NCBI RefSeq assembly: GCF_023721715.1
Contig: NZ_JAMDLG010000001.1
Span: 2,085,784-2,149,783 of the forward strand
Direction of reading: 5' to 3'
DNA from: Parasegetibacter sp. NRK P23
GTDB taxonomy: Bacteria; Bacteroidota; Bacteroidia; Chitinophagales; Chitinophagaceae
Length of the DNA stretch: 64,000 nt
Part shown: positions 7,108 through 15,084 of the stretch, in pieces
Position numbering within the stretch: the first letter of the stretch is position 1
Layout of the letters: each line of letters begins with the position of its first letter
Position numbers and translations under genes: made by a program
Notes under the pieces: model-generated
The model's input: the letters and a program-made list of their open reading frames with translations, nothing else
Told to the model about the DNA's origin: nothing
Databases searched by the model: none

Positions 7108-7902
7108 ATGGCAATCTCTACCGACCAATTGGGAAGAACTGTTTTGATTCCCGCTCCTCCTCAGAAAATTATTTCCCTCGTTCCTTCGATCACTGAACTA
7201 TTGTATGCACTCGGTTTGGAAGACCGCATTGCAGGCATTACGCGTTACTGTATTTTCCCCGATCATTTACTCCGGGAAAAAACGGTGGTGGGTGGTACGA
7301 AAAAAACGGTACCGGAACGTATCCACGCCATTGCACCCGATCTGATCATCGCTTCCAAAGAAGAAAACATACAGGCGGAAGTTGAAGCGTATGCGCAGCA
7401 ATACCCGGTATGGGTGAGCGATGTTACGTGCCTTGAAGACGCGCTACAACTCATCCAAAGCATCGGGCAGTTTACCGGCACAATGTCCGCTGCCACTCAG
7501 ATGATCGAAACAATCCAGGCCCGTTTTAAAACAATCCCCGCCATTCAGCCCTTAAAAGGCGCCTATCTCATCTGGAAAGATCCGGTGATGACCATCGGCA
7601 ACGACACATTCATCCACGATATGATGCGCATCGCTGGTATCCGGAATGTTTTCGGTGCTGAAAAAAGATATCCCGTTACAACGCCTGAAGCCATAGCCGC
7701 GCTGTCGCCAGATGTAATTCTGCTTTCTTCCGAGCCCTACCCATTCAGGGCGGAACACATCACGTGGCTAAAAGAAACCCTGGGCGATATCCCGGTACAT
7801 CTCGTGGATGGCACCTATTTTAGTTGGTATGGGAGTAGGTTACTGGATGCGCCCGCTTATTTTCGTTCAGATATTCTTCCGATAATAAACCGAAAAGAAT
7901 AA
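7108..7902 (+). CDS. Helical-backbone metal receptor (BtuF-like binding protein)
   Basis: A 264-aa protein of the type III periplasmic binding family, seen in IISLVPSITELLYALGLEDRIAGITRYC near the start, PDLIIASKEENIQAE near 87 and PDVILLSSEPYPF near 210. Relatives bind cobalamin, haem or siderophores for ABC importers. This one starts directly with the mature domain and shows neither a signal peptide nor a lipobox, and no permease or ATPase gene is adjacent, so its place in transport is uncertain. TACCTTTA at 7094-7101 lies six bases before the ATG and resembles a -7 box, which would give a leaderless mRNA. The non-coding element B ends just upstream. Confidence 0.85.
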   Translation: MAISTDQLGRTVLIPAPPQKIISLVPSITELLYALGLEDRIAGITRYCIFPDHLLREKTVVGGTKKTVPERIHAIAPDLIIASKEENIQAEVEAYAQQYPVWVSDVTCLEDALQLIQSIGQFTGTMSAATQMIETIQARFKTIPAIQPLKGAYLIWKDPVMTIGNDTFIHDMMRIAGIRNVFGAEKRYPVTTPEAIAALSPDVILLSSEPYPFRAEHITWLKETLGDIPVHLVDGTYFSWYGSRLLDAPAYFRSDILPIINRKE

Positions 7903-7910
7903 AGTTAGTG

Positions 7911-7918
7911 TATCTTAG
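7911..7918 (+). promoter_or_regulatory. Probable -7 box before fbaA
   Basis: TATCTTAG, one base off TAnnTTTG, about 87 nt before the fbaA ATG. A similar TACCTTAG lies before csaA at 43791-43798. No clear -33 element is seen. Confidence 0.4.
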
Positions 7919-8004
7919 CGGCGCATAATTTTATTGCCTGCTTTCATCGAAAAAGCCTGCTGGCATGGGTCAGCAACGCATTTTTCACAAACCAATTCAG
8001 ATAG

Positions 8005-9072
8005 ATGAAAAAGTACAAACCGGGCGTACTCTTTGGTGAAGAGTTGCTGGCCCTTTACAACGACGCTAAAGACAATCAGTTCGCACTGCCCGCGGTAAAT
8101 ACCATCGGCACCAACTCCATCAACGCCACGCTGGAAACGGCCGCAAAGGTGAACTCTCCCGTGATCATTCAATTTTCCAATGGTGGCGCTCAGTTCATCG
8201 CCGGTAAGGCAATGCCAAACGATAACCTGCAAGCCAATATTTATGGCGCTATTTCCGGTGCGTTGCACATTCATACTGTAGCAAAATATTATGGTGTGCC
8301 CGTAGTATTGCATACCGACCATGCCGCTAAAAAATGGTTGCCCTGGATCAGCGCGTTGATTGATGCGGGTGAAACTTTCCATAAAGAAAAAGGGCAGCCC
8401 CTGTTCAGCTCACACATGCTGGACCTTTCCGAAGAATCCATCGAAGAAAATATTGAAACATCCGTTGAATATTTTAAAAGAATGGCCCCATTGGGTATGG
8501 CCATTGAAATTGAACTGGGTGTTACAGGCGGCGAAGAAGACGGCGTGGACAACAGCGGCGTTGAGAACGACAAACTTTATACGCAGCCGCAACACGTTGC
8601 CTACGCATATGAAGAACTCAGTAAAGTAGGTAAACTGTTCAGTGTGGCGGCCGCTTTCGGTAACGTACACGGTGTTTACAGCCCTGGAAACGTGGAGCTG
8701 CGCCCCATCATCCTGAAAAACAGCCAGGATTATATCCAGGAGCAATTTAAAACAGCGGAGAAGCCTGTTTACTTCGTGTTCCACGGTGGTTCCGGTTCTC
8801 CCCAGCACCAGATCAGGGAAGCTATTGGTTATGGTGCCATCAAAATGAACATCGATACCGATATGCAATGGGCTTTCTGGGAAGGTGTGAAGAACAATTA
8901 TGTGAAGAATGAAGCTTACCTCCAGGCTCAACTTGGTAACCCGGAAGGTGCGGAGAAGCCCAACAAGAAATATTACGATCCACGTGTATGGCTCAGGAAA
9001 GGGGAAGAATCTTTTGTGAAAAGGCTGGAAGTGGCTTTTGAAGATTTGAATTGCATCAATAGGAACGCGTAG
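8005..9072 (+). CDS. fbaA: Class II fructose-bisphosphate aldolase
   Basis: A 355-aa zinc-dependent aldolase that interconverts fructose-1,6-bisphosphate with dihydroxyacetone phosphate and glyceraldehyde 3-phosphate. The metal-site segment VLHTDHAAKKWLPWI lies near residues 97-111, a second segment ELGVTGGEEDGVD near 172-184, and the phosphate/zinc segment FVFHGGSGSP near 258-267. The length fits the FbaA (type A) group. It stands alone: the leader is about 85 nt and a repeat-type hairpin follows the stop codon. Confidence 0.96.
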   Translation: MKKYKPGVLFGEELLALYNDAKDNQFALPAVNTIGTNSINATLETAAKVNSPVIIQFSNGGAQFIAGKAMPNDNLQANIYGAISGALHIHTVAKYYGVPVVLHTDHAAKKWLPWISALIDAGETFHKEKGQPLFSSHMLDLSEESIEENIETSVEYFKRMAPLGMAIEIELGVTGGEEDGVDNSGVENDKLYTQPQHVAYAYEELSKVGKLFSVAAAFGNVHGVYSPGNVELRPIILKNSQDYIQEQFKTAEKPVYFVFHGGSGSPQHQIREAIGYGAIKMNIDTDMQWAFWEGVKNNYVKNEAYLQAQLGNPEGAEKPNKKYYDPRVWLRKGEESFVKRLEVAFEDLNCINRNA

Positions 9073-9107
9073 GCCTCACCCCGCCCCCTCTCCCAGGGGA
9101 GAGGGGC
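9072..9107 (+). repeat. Dispersed CCTCACCC hairpin repeat, copy 1
   Basis: CCTCACCCCGCC followed by a GC-rich hairpin of CCCTCTCCC against GGGAGAGGG type. It begins at the fbaA stop codon. A second copy follows rocD at 40631-40661, and a truncated third copy lies at 54542-54562. Repeats of this form are widespread 3'-flanking elements in Bacteroidota genomes; here they may act as terminators or mRNA ends. Confidence 0.65.
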
Positions 9108-9148
9108 AATGTTCAGTTGAATTGAGGTGTTGCGTTTTTTAAATAATG

Positions 9149-9232
9149 AAGGGTGTATCGTACTTGATACACCCTTTTTTATTCGGGTCCCTCCCTGATG
9201 GAGAAAATTTCCGTTCATGCAATGCTAAGAGG
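9149..9232 (+). repeat. Dispersed GGGTGTATC hairpin repeat, copy 1
   Basis: A 9-bp stem GGGTGTATC/GATACACCC (9151-9174) followed by six T, then a conserved tail with CCCTGATGGAGA and a TTTCCGTTCATGC-like segment. Two more copies lie at 37397-37475 (same strand) and 40891-40967 (opposite strand). The rest of the gap between fbaA and the small lipoprotein gene (9073-9394) holds only this repeat, the CCTCACCC repeat and the hairpin at 9290. Confidence 0.7.
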
Positions 9233-9289
9233 CTTCAATTAATTTTTGAGATAACCTCTTTTTTTGAAGCTGAAAGGTATACAAAACAA

Positions 9290-9317
9290 CAAACCCTCCA
9301 CAATAGCGGAGGGTTTG
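9290..9317 (-). terminator. Terminator hairpin of the small lipoprotein gene
   Basis: A 10-bp stem CAAACCCTCC/GGAGGGTTTG with an 8-nt loop. On the minus strand it is followed by TTGTTTTG. It lies about 80 nt after the stop codon of the lipoprotein gene at 9395. Confidence 0.6.
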
Positions 9318-9394
9318 CCTTTCATGATAACTTTCCACTAAACCAGCCGTAGGCGGTTTTTCGGGGCAATTACCATATAGTAGTGCGGTCTGAC

Positions 9395-9604
9395 TTATTT
9401 TGCAGAATCAGCAGCAGCTTTCAGAGAATCTACAGCAGCGTTAGCAGTAGAATCGATAACAGCGGTAGTGCTGTCAGCTACAGCAGAGATAGAATCAGTT
9501 GCTGCGTTAGCAGTTGAGTCGATAGCGGCTTCAGCAGTTTCAGCGGCGTTGTTACAAGCGGCGAAAGCAGCAGCGATGGCGAGAACGGCAAATACTTTTT
9601 TCAT
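9395..9604 (-). CDS. Small Ala/Asp/Ser-repeat lipoprotein
   Basis: A 69-aa precursor starting MKKVFAVLAIAAAFAACNN, with a lipobox ending at Cys17, so the mature part of about 53 residues should be lipid-anchored. The open frame extends 12 codons upstream, but ATG 9604 gives a proper signal peptide and is preferred. The mature region is almost entirely Ala, Asp, Ser, Thr and Val with Asp-Ser recurring every seven to eight residues (DSTANAA occurs twice), which predicts one long amphipathic helix, recalling the size and periodicity of murein lipoprotein. Function is unknown. It diverges from the sigma factor gene at 9740. Confidence 0.8.
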   Translation of the reverse strand: MKKVFAVLAIAAAFAACNNAAETAEAAIDSTANAATDSISAVADSTTAVIDSTANAAVDSLKAAADSAK

Positions 9605-9739
9605 TTTTAGATTTTTACGTTTAAACGAATAATTTGACATTTATACCCAGAACGGCAAAAGGTAACCCGCTTTTCAAAAAAAAATTTTCACTTATTTTTT
9701 GGGTTACTATTTTACTTTTCAGGTATTAAATACAGACTT

Positions 9740-10306
9740 GTGAAAACGGATCATAACGAACAACATTTATTGGAAGGGTTGGCGCAGAACGACAGAAAGG
9801 CCGTTGAAAGTATTTACCGTTCGCATTACAATGTGATCCAGACATTGATAATCAACAACAACGGAAGTGCCGACGACGCGAGGGACATATTCCAGGAGGC
9901 GCTGGTGGTTTTATTTGAAAAAGTACGTTCAGGCTCTTTTGAATTGCATTGCCAGATAAGAACCTACCTCTATTCTGTCGCTAAAAGATTGTGGCTGAAA
10001 AGATTACAGCAAATCAAACCTTTCACGGGTGATATCGCTTACGCGGAAGAAACCATATCGGTGGAAGAAGACGCAGAAATGCACGATAAAAAGCAGGAAT
10101 CGTTCCGGATCATGGAAAATTCGCTCGATCACCTGGGAGAACCTTGCCGGAGCCTTTTGAAAGCGTATTACATGGAAAAGCAACCAATGGCGGAAATTGC
10201 CGCTCATTTTGGTTATACCAATGCCGATAACGCGAAGAACCAGAAGTACAAATGTTTGACCCGATTGAAGAAAATATTCTTCGCTCAATATAAAAATGAC
10301 GTGTGA
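9740..10306 (+). CDS. RNA polymerase ECF-type sigma factor
   Basis: A 188-aa sigma-70 family protein. Region 2 covers about residues 20-95 (ARDIFQEALVVLFEKV, then IRTYLYSVAKRLWL), and region 4 about 125-180 (LGEPCRSLLKAYYMEKQPMAEIAAHFGY), followed by an NAKNQKYKCLTRLKK recognition helix. The start is GTG at 9740; no ATG occurs in frame before region 2. The stop codon shares one base with the next start, so the gene is translationally coupled to the membrane-bound protease, its probable regulator. Region 4 with YTNADNAKNQKYK resembles sigma factors paired with trypsin-domain anti-sigma proteins in Bacteroidota. Confidence 0.92.
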   Translation: MKTDHNEQHLLEGLAQNDRKAVESIYRSHYNVIQTLIINNNGSADDARDIFQEALVVLFEKVRSGSFELHCQIRTYLYSVAKRLWLKRLQQIKPFTGDIAYAEETISVEEDAEMHDKKQESFRIMENSLDHLGEPCRSLLKAYYMEKQPMAEIAAHFGYTNADNAKNQKYKCLTRLKKIFFAQYKNDV

Positions 10307-11406
10307 TGGATGAACTGATACTCTTGGATGCTGTGGAAAGATACCTCCGGAACGAAATGAACGGTGAAGAGAAAGCCATGTTCGAAAAACTACGTCAGGA
10401 TTCCCCGGATGTGGACCAACTGGTAGTGGAACACCAGCTTTTCCTCCGTGAAATGGAAGAATATGCTGACCACAGCCATTTCAGGTCGAACCTGCACCAG
10501 GTGCACCATGAACTGGAAGAAGCCGGCGCATTCAAAAAAGCCGAGGCTCCCGCTAAAGGTAAGCTCGTGCAATTCTGGCACCGGAACCATAAAACCATCT
10601 CTGTTGCCGCGACCATCGCAGGTATTACGGCCATCGCCATGAGTGGATTGGTAAACCTCTTCTCTCCTTCCGCCAAAATTCCGCAATCTGAGGTAAAGCA
10701 ACTTTCGATAGAGCTCAACCGCACCAAGTTGAAGGTGGATAAGCTGGATAGTGAATTGAAAGAAAAAGAAGCCGGCATCAAAATGGCCCCCTCCAAAAGG
10801 GATGGTACAGGCTTTCTCGTAGACGGATCTGGCTACCTCGTAACCAATGTGCACGTAGTGAAGATGGCAGATTCGGTGTATGTGGAAAATACCAAAGGAG
10901 AATTCTTTAAAGCCGCCGTGGTACATGTGAACGATAAGACCGACGTGGCCATTCTCAAAATAGACGATAAGCGTTTTACGCCCGTGAAATCACTGCCCTA
11001 CGGTCTCCGCAACAAACCCGCGGATATCGGAGAAGAAGTATTCACATTGGGCTTCCCCCGTCCGGAAATCGTGTATGATAAAGGTTATTTAAGTGCGAAA
11101 ACCGGTTACAACGGAGATACGATTTCTTACCAGGTAGCTATCGCTGCCAATCCGGGTAACTCTGGTGCGCCGTTGTTCAATAACCACGGAGAAGTGATCG
11201 GGGTGGTGAGTGGCAAACAAACCACGGCCGAAGGCGTGGTGTTCGCGGTGAAATCCAAGAACATCTTCAATGCGCTGGACGCGTTGAAAGAGAACAGCAA
11301 TTACGGTAAAGTAAAAGTAAATACGGTATCACACGTGAAACACCTTTCAAGAGTAGAACAGATCAGGAAGATGGAAGAATGTGTGTTTATCGTGAAGAGT
11401 TACTAA
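10306..11406 (+). CDS. Membrane-anchored trypsin-like protease with anti-sigma-like N-terminus
   Basis: A 366-aa protein in three parts. Residues 1-95 are helical, charged and cytoplasmic, with the MDELILLDAVERYLRNEM opening usual for Bacteroidota anti-sigma proteins. One membrane segment spans about 97-119, followed by a short coiled coil (128-157). A chymotrypsin-fold protease domain occupies about 165-325 with the complete triad H183 (TNVHVV), D213 (KTDVAIL) and S286 (NPGNSGAPL), as in DegP/HtrA but without a PDZ domain. The ATG at 10306 overlaps the sigma factor stop. Probably it holds the sigma factor and senses the envelope; whether the protease cleaves itself or substrates is unknown. 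Confidence 0.88.
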   Translation: MDELILLDAVERYLRNEMNGEEKAMFEKLRQDSPDVDQLVVEHQLFLREMEEYADHSHFRSNLHQVHHELEEAGAFKKAEAPAKGKLVQFWHRNHKTISVAATIAGITAIAMSGLVNLFSPSAKIPQSEVKQLSIELNRTKLKVDKLDSELKEKEAGIKMAPSKRDGTGFLVDGSGYLVTNVHVVKMADSVYVENTKGEFFKAAVVHVNDKTDVAILKIDDKRFTPVKSLPYGLRNKPADIGEEVFTLGFPRPEIVYDKGYLSAKTGYNGDTISYQVAIAANPGNSGAPLFNNHGEVIGVVSGKQTTAEGVVFAVKSKNIFNALDALKENSNYGKVKVNTVSHVKHLSRVEQIRKMEECVFIVKSY

Positions 11407-11422
11407 TCAGCGCTGCATTAAA

Positions 11423-11463
11423 GAAAAAAGTCCCGGTTCATCAGATGAACCGGGACTTTTTTT
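11423..11463. terminator. Bidirectional intrinsic terminator
   Basis: A 12-bp stem GTCCCGGTTCAT/ATGAACCGGGAC with a 3-nt loop, flanked by six A on the left and seven T on the right. It serves both the protease gene and the convergent nucleotidyltransferase gene. Confidence 0.85.
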
Positions 11464-11480
11464 ATAAAGCACCAGGCTTA

Positions 11481-12380
11481 TCAGGCCCAGAGATTGGATG
11501 GATATTCTCCTGAAGCCACCAGGTCGTTGATGGACTGCTGCACCACCGGCGCGTCTTCCTTATAAGTAACCCCGAACCACTGTGCCGAGGTGGGAATTAC
11601 ATTTACAACACCCATACCCTCTTTTACATACTGATCGGCCACGATGGGAATGAAGAACTCTGATTTTGGGTCCTCAATATTTCCGGCGAGGAACTGCTGG
11701 AACATTTTTTCAGATACACCAAAAACGCCGTCGTCGAAACACCAGAAGTTCATGGAAACCTTAGAATCTTCGGGCACTTCATACTGCACGCCATTGTCTT
11801 CATATTTGATCTTTCCATCGAAGCGGGCGATCTTGGTGCGTTCATTGATGCCGGCCATATCGCCTTTTTCGTCCAGTTTTACCACGCCCCTGCTCACTGT
11901 TCCGTGGTCGGAAAGTGTATTGGCGAGTTCATAGCCAATGATGGCATACCTGGAAGGACTGCAATCTTCCGTAAGGAACTTATAGGCTTTCTCGAATGCG
12001 TCACGGCCATAAAAATCATCCGCGTTGATGACGGCGAAAGGTTCTTTCACCACTTCGCGGGCGCACAATACGGCATGGGCTGTTCCCCATGGTTTGGTGC
12101 GCCCTTCGGGCACCTGGAAGTCGCCCATATGAGCGGACATCTCCTGGAAAACGTAGTCGATCTCGATCTTTCCCTTCAAACGGGGTTCGAATATATCTTT
12201 GAAATCCTGGGCGAAATCCTTGCGGATGATGAACACCACTTTGCCGAAACCGGCGCGGATGGCATCATAAATAGAGTAATCCATAATGGTTTCACCTGAA
12301 GGACCAAAACCTGCTATCTGTTTCAAACTTCCATACCTGGAGGCCATTCCTGCCGCCAGGATCAATAAGGTTGGTTTCAT
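11481..12380 (-). CDS. Sugar-phosphate nucleotidyltransferase family protein
   Basis: A 299-aa Rossmann-type nucleotidyltransferase. The signature loop LILAAGMASRYGSLKQ (5-20) is a variant of the usual GxGTRxxPxT, followed by GETIMDYSIYDA, and the metal-site aspartates occur in FAVINADDFYG (about 116-126). Proteins of this group activate sugars as NDP-sugars for envelope polysaccharides, but the variant loop leaves substrate and nucleotide open. The gene stands alone, with a terminator shared with the convergent protease gene. Confidence 0.88.
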   Translation of the reverse strand: MKPTLLILAAGMASRYGSLKQIAGFGPSGETIMDYSIYDAIRAGFGKVVFIIRKDFAQDFKDIFEPRLKGKIEIDYVFQEMSAHMGDFQVPEGRTKPWGTAHAVLCAREVVKEPFAVINADDFYGRDAFEKAYKFLTEDCSPSRYAIIGYELANTLSDHGTVSRGVVKLDEKGDMAGINERTKIARFDGKIKYEDNGVQYEVPEDSKVSMNFWCFDDGVFGVSEKMFQQFLAGNIEDPKSEFFIPIVADQYVKEGMGVVNVIPTSAQWFGVTYKEDAPVVQQSINDLVASGEYPSNLWA

Positions 12381-12540
12381 CTGCTGTTTTTTCTTTTGGT
12401 TTGCGTTACCCGGCTATTGTGCTGTGTAATAAAATAGCATGGGCAATGCGTTTTATGATTGGTTAAATTAACTAGGGCCTTGCAGTAAGCGGAACGAAAA
12501 TAAAAAAATATCGTACTTAGCGTTTAAAAACTTTCCATAT

Positions 12541-13458
12541 ATGTCGCTCCCATACCTTCATTTCCCCTCAAAGCTCCCGGTTCAAACCATTGCGCAAAAT
12601 TTTTCCGGAGGTGTGGATGTACTGCGATTGGACGAACTTCACCCGGTTATTTCCGGCAACAAATGGTTCAAACTGAAAGAGCACCTGCACCTGGCGGTTA
12701 CGGCAAAAGCCACCGGACTGGTTACCTATGGCGGCGCCTGGTCCAATCACCTCGTTGCCGTGGCCTATGCGGCCCGGCAGTTGAAGTTGCCTTCCGCCGG
12801 CATTGTCCGTGGTGAGCAGCTCCCCTTTTCAGCGCTTTCTCAAACGTTGAAAGATTGTCTAAATTATGGGATGCAGCTGTTTTTTCTCTCCCGGGAGGAA
12901 TATGCGCATAAAGATGAATTAGTGGCCATAGCTTCCCTTCAGCAACAATTCCCCGGTTACCACCGCATTCCGGAAGGCGCCGCCGATGCCGCGGGCGTTC
13001 ATGGCGCCGCTACCATTGTAAATACCGTTCCAGCCTTCCATACCTACACCCATATCTGTTGCTCCATTGGTACCGGAACCATGCTGGCCGGGATCGCTTC
13101 CGCCTGTGCCGCGCACCAGACCGCCATAGGATTTTCCGTATTTAAAAAAGCGGATGGCATCAGAGAAATGGTGGAAGCCCTTGTTCCGGCAAGAGATATA
13201 CCCGTACGTTTTGAACTGGAAACCAGGTATAGCTTTGGCGGCTATGGAAAATTTCCACCTGAACTGATTGATTTCATGAACCAATTCTACCGCGAAACTT
13301 CTATTCCGACAGATATCGTGTACTCGGCGAAACTCATGGCGGGCGTTTCAGATTTATTTAACAAAGGATGTTTTCCACACGGGGCAAAGGTACTGGCCGT
13401 TCATTGCGGCGGCTTACAGGGCAACCGTTCCCTTCCGGCGGGCACACTACTTTTCTGA
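12541..13458 (+). CDS. PLP-dependent ACC deaminase / D-cysteine desulfhydrase family
   Basis: A 305-aa fold type II PLP enzyme. The PLP lysine lies in HPVISGNKWFKLKEHL (about residues 34-49), followed by TYGGAWSNHLVAVAYAA and a CCSIGTGTMLAGI phosphate loop near 178-190. The family includes 1-aminocyclopropane-1-carboxylate deaminase and D-cysteine desulfhydrase; most bacterial members act on D-amino acids. Which reaction this one carries out cannot be told from the sequence. It is followed closely by the secreted protein gene, which has its own promoter box. Confidence 0.85.
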   Translation: MSLPYLHFPSKLPVQTIAQNFSGGVDVLRLDELHPVISGNKWFKLKEHLHLAVTAKATGLVTYGGAWSNHLVAVAYAARQLKLPSAGIVRGEQLPFSALSQTLKDCLNYGMQLFFLSREEYAHKDELVAIASLQQQFPGYHRIPEGAADAAGVHGAATIVNTVPAFHTYTHICCSIGTGTMLAGIASACAAHQTAIGFSVFKKADGIREMVEALVPARDIPVRFELETRYSFGGYGKFPPELIDFMNQFYRETSIPTDIVYSAKLMAGVSDLFNKGCFPHGAKVLAVHCGGLQGNRSLPAGTLLF

Positions 13459-13472
13459 GCGAAGCAAAACCT

Positions 13473-13480
13473 TATCTTTG
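13473..13480 (+). promoter_or_regulatory. -7 promoter box, leaderless start
   Basis: TATCTTTG, an exact TAnnTTTG match, ending five bases before the ATG at 13486. The transcript would then begin at or next to the start codon. A -33 element is not clear. Confidence 0.6.
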
Positions 13481-13485
13481 TGCCC

Positions 13486-14337
13486 ATGCAAAGGCTTTGG
13501 GCAATTCTCGTTTTAGTTTTCAGTGTAACCCTTTCTTACGGGCAGGATACCTTACCAGACTTCTCCGTTAAAAAAAGAGAAAAGGGCAAACCCGTGATCA
13601 GTTGGCGCAACCAGTACCCCAACGTGCGGCAGTTGACCATCCAACGATCGCCTACGGGAAAAAATCCTTATAAATCTATTCTTACATTACCCGATCCGAA
13701 CCTTCCGGAAAACGGGTTCATGGATGTTTCCGCCCCGCACGACAGCATGTATTATCGTTTGTATATCCTCCTGGACAGTGGGAAATATGTTTTCTCTACT
13801 CCCCAAAAGGCCGTACTGGATACAAGTTCAACCCAGGAACCATCCAATATTACCACGGGTAATGTTTCCACAGGACGGATTCCGGGTCAGGGGGCTACCA
13901 ATCTCCCTCCTTCCACCGGTCAGCCGGTGTACATTAAAGTGAAGGATTCCCTGGCGGGGATGATCTACGATTCCCAATTGAAAAGGTTCCGTGATTCCGT
14001 ATTGTACAGAACAAAAGATACGTTACTGTTCCTCACAAAAGACACCTTGCAGATCAGGCCGTTCGTGCCCAAAGAAGTGTACAGGCCATCCCTGTACGTA
14101 TTCACCGGAAAAGACGGAAATGTTCAGCTTTCCCTACCGCCGCTGCAACAACCCTATAAAGTGCGGTTCTTCGAGTTTGACACCAACGATTTCCTTTTTG
14201 AACTGGAAAAGATCAAAGCCGGAACGCTCACATTGGATAAGGCGAACTTTATAAAATCGGGCTGGTACTGGTTTGAATTGTTTGAGGGCGATAAGTTGAA
14301 GGAACGGCACAAGTTGTATATCCCGAAAGATTTCTAG
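13486..14337 (+). CDS. Secreted hypothetical protein
   Basis: A 283-aa protein with a signal peptide (MQRLWAILVLVFSVTLSYG, cleavage about residue 19). The open frame can start at GTG 13480, but that GTG overlaps the -7 box, so ATG 13486 is preferred. Residues 20-110 resemble a fibronectin-like strand pattern (VISWRNQYPNVRQLTIQRSP), followed by a Thr/Ser/Pro-rich linker (about 112-145) and a C-terminal domain with a repeated RDSVLYRTKDTLLFLTKDTL segment. No enzymatic motif is visible; I do not recognise the family. Its stop codon overlaps that of the convergent lipB gene. Confidence 0.78.
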   Translation: MQRLWAILVLVFSVTLSYGQDTLPDFSVKKREKGKPVISWRNQYPNVRQLTIQRSPTGKNPYKSILTLPDPNLPENGFMDVSAPHDSMYYRLYILLDSGKYVFSTPQKAVLDTSSTQEPSNITTGNVSTGRIPGQGATNLPPSTGQPVYIKVKDSLAGMIYDSQLKRFRDSVLYRTKDTLLFLTKDTLQIRPFVPKEVYRPSLYVFTGKDGNVQLSLPPLQQPYKVRFFEFDTNDFLFELEKIKAGTLTLDKANFIKSGWYWFELFEGDKLKERHKLYIPKDF

Positions 14338-15065
14338 GCCATCACCTGCTCCGCGTAAGCAACTTCGAACACTTCGCTGAAGTAGTGTTTCCATTTGGAT
14401 TTCACTTCTTCCATATCCAGTTCGCGCCCCAGTTCTTTTTGAAGAGAGGTCACCGCTTTATCCTGGATACCGCAGGGCACGATATAATTAAAGTAAGAAA
14501 GGTCGGTATTCACATTAAAGGCGAAACCGTGCATGGTGATCCATCGGCTGCAACGCACGCCCATCGCGCAAATTTTACGTTCTTTCCCCTTAATGGAGGC
14601 ATCCAGCCAAACGCCGGTTTCACCAGGCGAGCGTTCACCTTTCAAGCCGTAATCCGCCATTACACGAATCACCACTTCTTCCAGGTTGCGGAGGTACTTT
14701 CCGATATCGGTATAAAATTTTTCAAGATCGAGTATGGGGTAGCCCACCAATTGTCCGGGTCCGTGAAAAGTGATGTCCCCGCCCCTGTTTATTTTGAAGA
14801 AAGAAATCCCTTTCTCCCGCTGCTCTTCCTCAGATATCAGCACATGTTCCATGTGGCCGCTTTTTCCCAACGTATATACCGGGGGGTGTTCCACCAGTAA
14901 AACCTGGTGTTTTGTTGGCACGAGATTGGGGTCCGTAATACCTTCCTCGCGGGCGCTCGCTTTAACGTCCAGGTTTTCCTTCAAAATCGCCTCCTGAAGA
15001 TCCCATGTTTCCTTGTATTCCTTTCTGCCCAGGTCGGTAAGGTGAATAAGTCGGCTTTCCTTCAT
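14334..15065 (-). CDS. lipB: Octanoyl-[acyl-carrier-protein] transferase
   Basis: LipB (243 aa) transfers octanoyl groups from acyl carrier protein to the lipoyl domains of 2-oxoacid dehydrogenases. Visible motifs are LLVEHPPVYTLGKSGH (55-70), the signature RGGDITFHGPGQLVGYPI (about 92-109), the catalytic lysine in ERKICAMGVRCS and the acyl-accepting cysteine in YIVPCGIQDKAVTSL. An insertion of about 20 residues (DVKASAREEGITDPNLVPTK) near the N-terminus is found in Bacteroidota members. A -7 box TAACTTTG at 15073-15080 lies seven bases before the start codon. The stop codon overlaps that of the convergent secreted protein gene. Confidence 0.95.
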   Translation of the reverse strand: MKESRLIHLTDLGRKEYKETWDLQEAILKENLDVKASAREEGITDPNLVPTKHQVLLVEHPPVYTLGKSGHMEHVLISEEEQREKGISFFKINRGGDITFHGPGQLVGYPILDLEKFYTDIGKYLRNLEEVVIRVMADYGLKGERSPGETGVWLDASIKGKERKICAMGVRCSRWITMHGFAFNVNTDLSYFNYIVPCGIQDKAVTSLQKELGRELDMEEVKSKWKHYFSEVFEVAYAEQVMA

Positions 15066-15072
15066 AATATTG

Positions 15073-15080
15073 CAAAGTTA
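15073..15080 (-). promoter_or_regulatory. -7 promoter box of lipB, leaderless start
   Basis: On the minus strand TAACTTTG, ending seven bases before the lipB ATG. The box lies in the 19-bp gap between lipB and the divergent rluD start codon, so the two genes share a very compact promoter region. Confidence 0.6.
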
Positions 15081-15084
15081 AAGG

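Noticed and set aside
5941-7114. Four short minus-strand frames of 73-104 codons in the non-coding gap
   Set aside because: They translate the repeated GGATATTGGA word (Asp-Ile-Gly-Phe), overlap one another and lack any conserved domain or a start signal.
9149-9180. GGGTGTATC hairpin as a plain terminator of fbaA
   Set aside because: It may end transcription, but the conserved tail and the two other copies show that it is part of a dispersed repeat.
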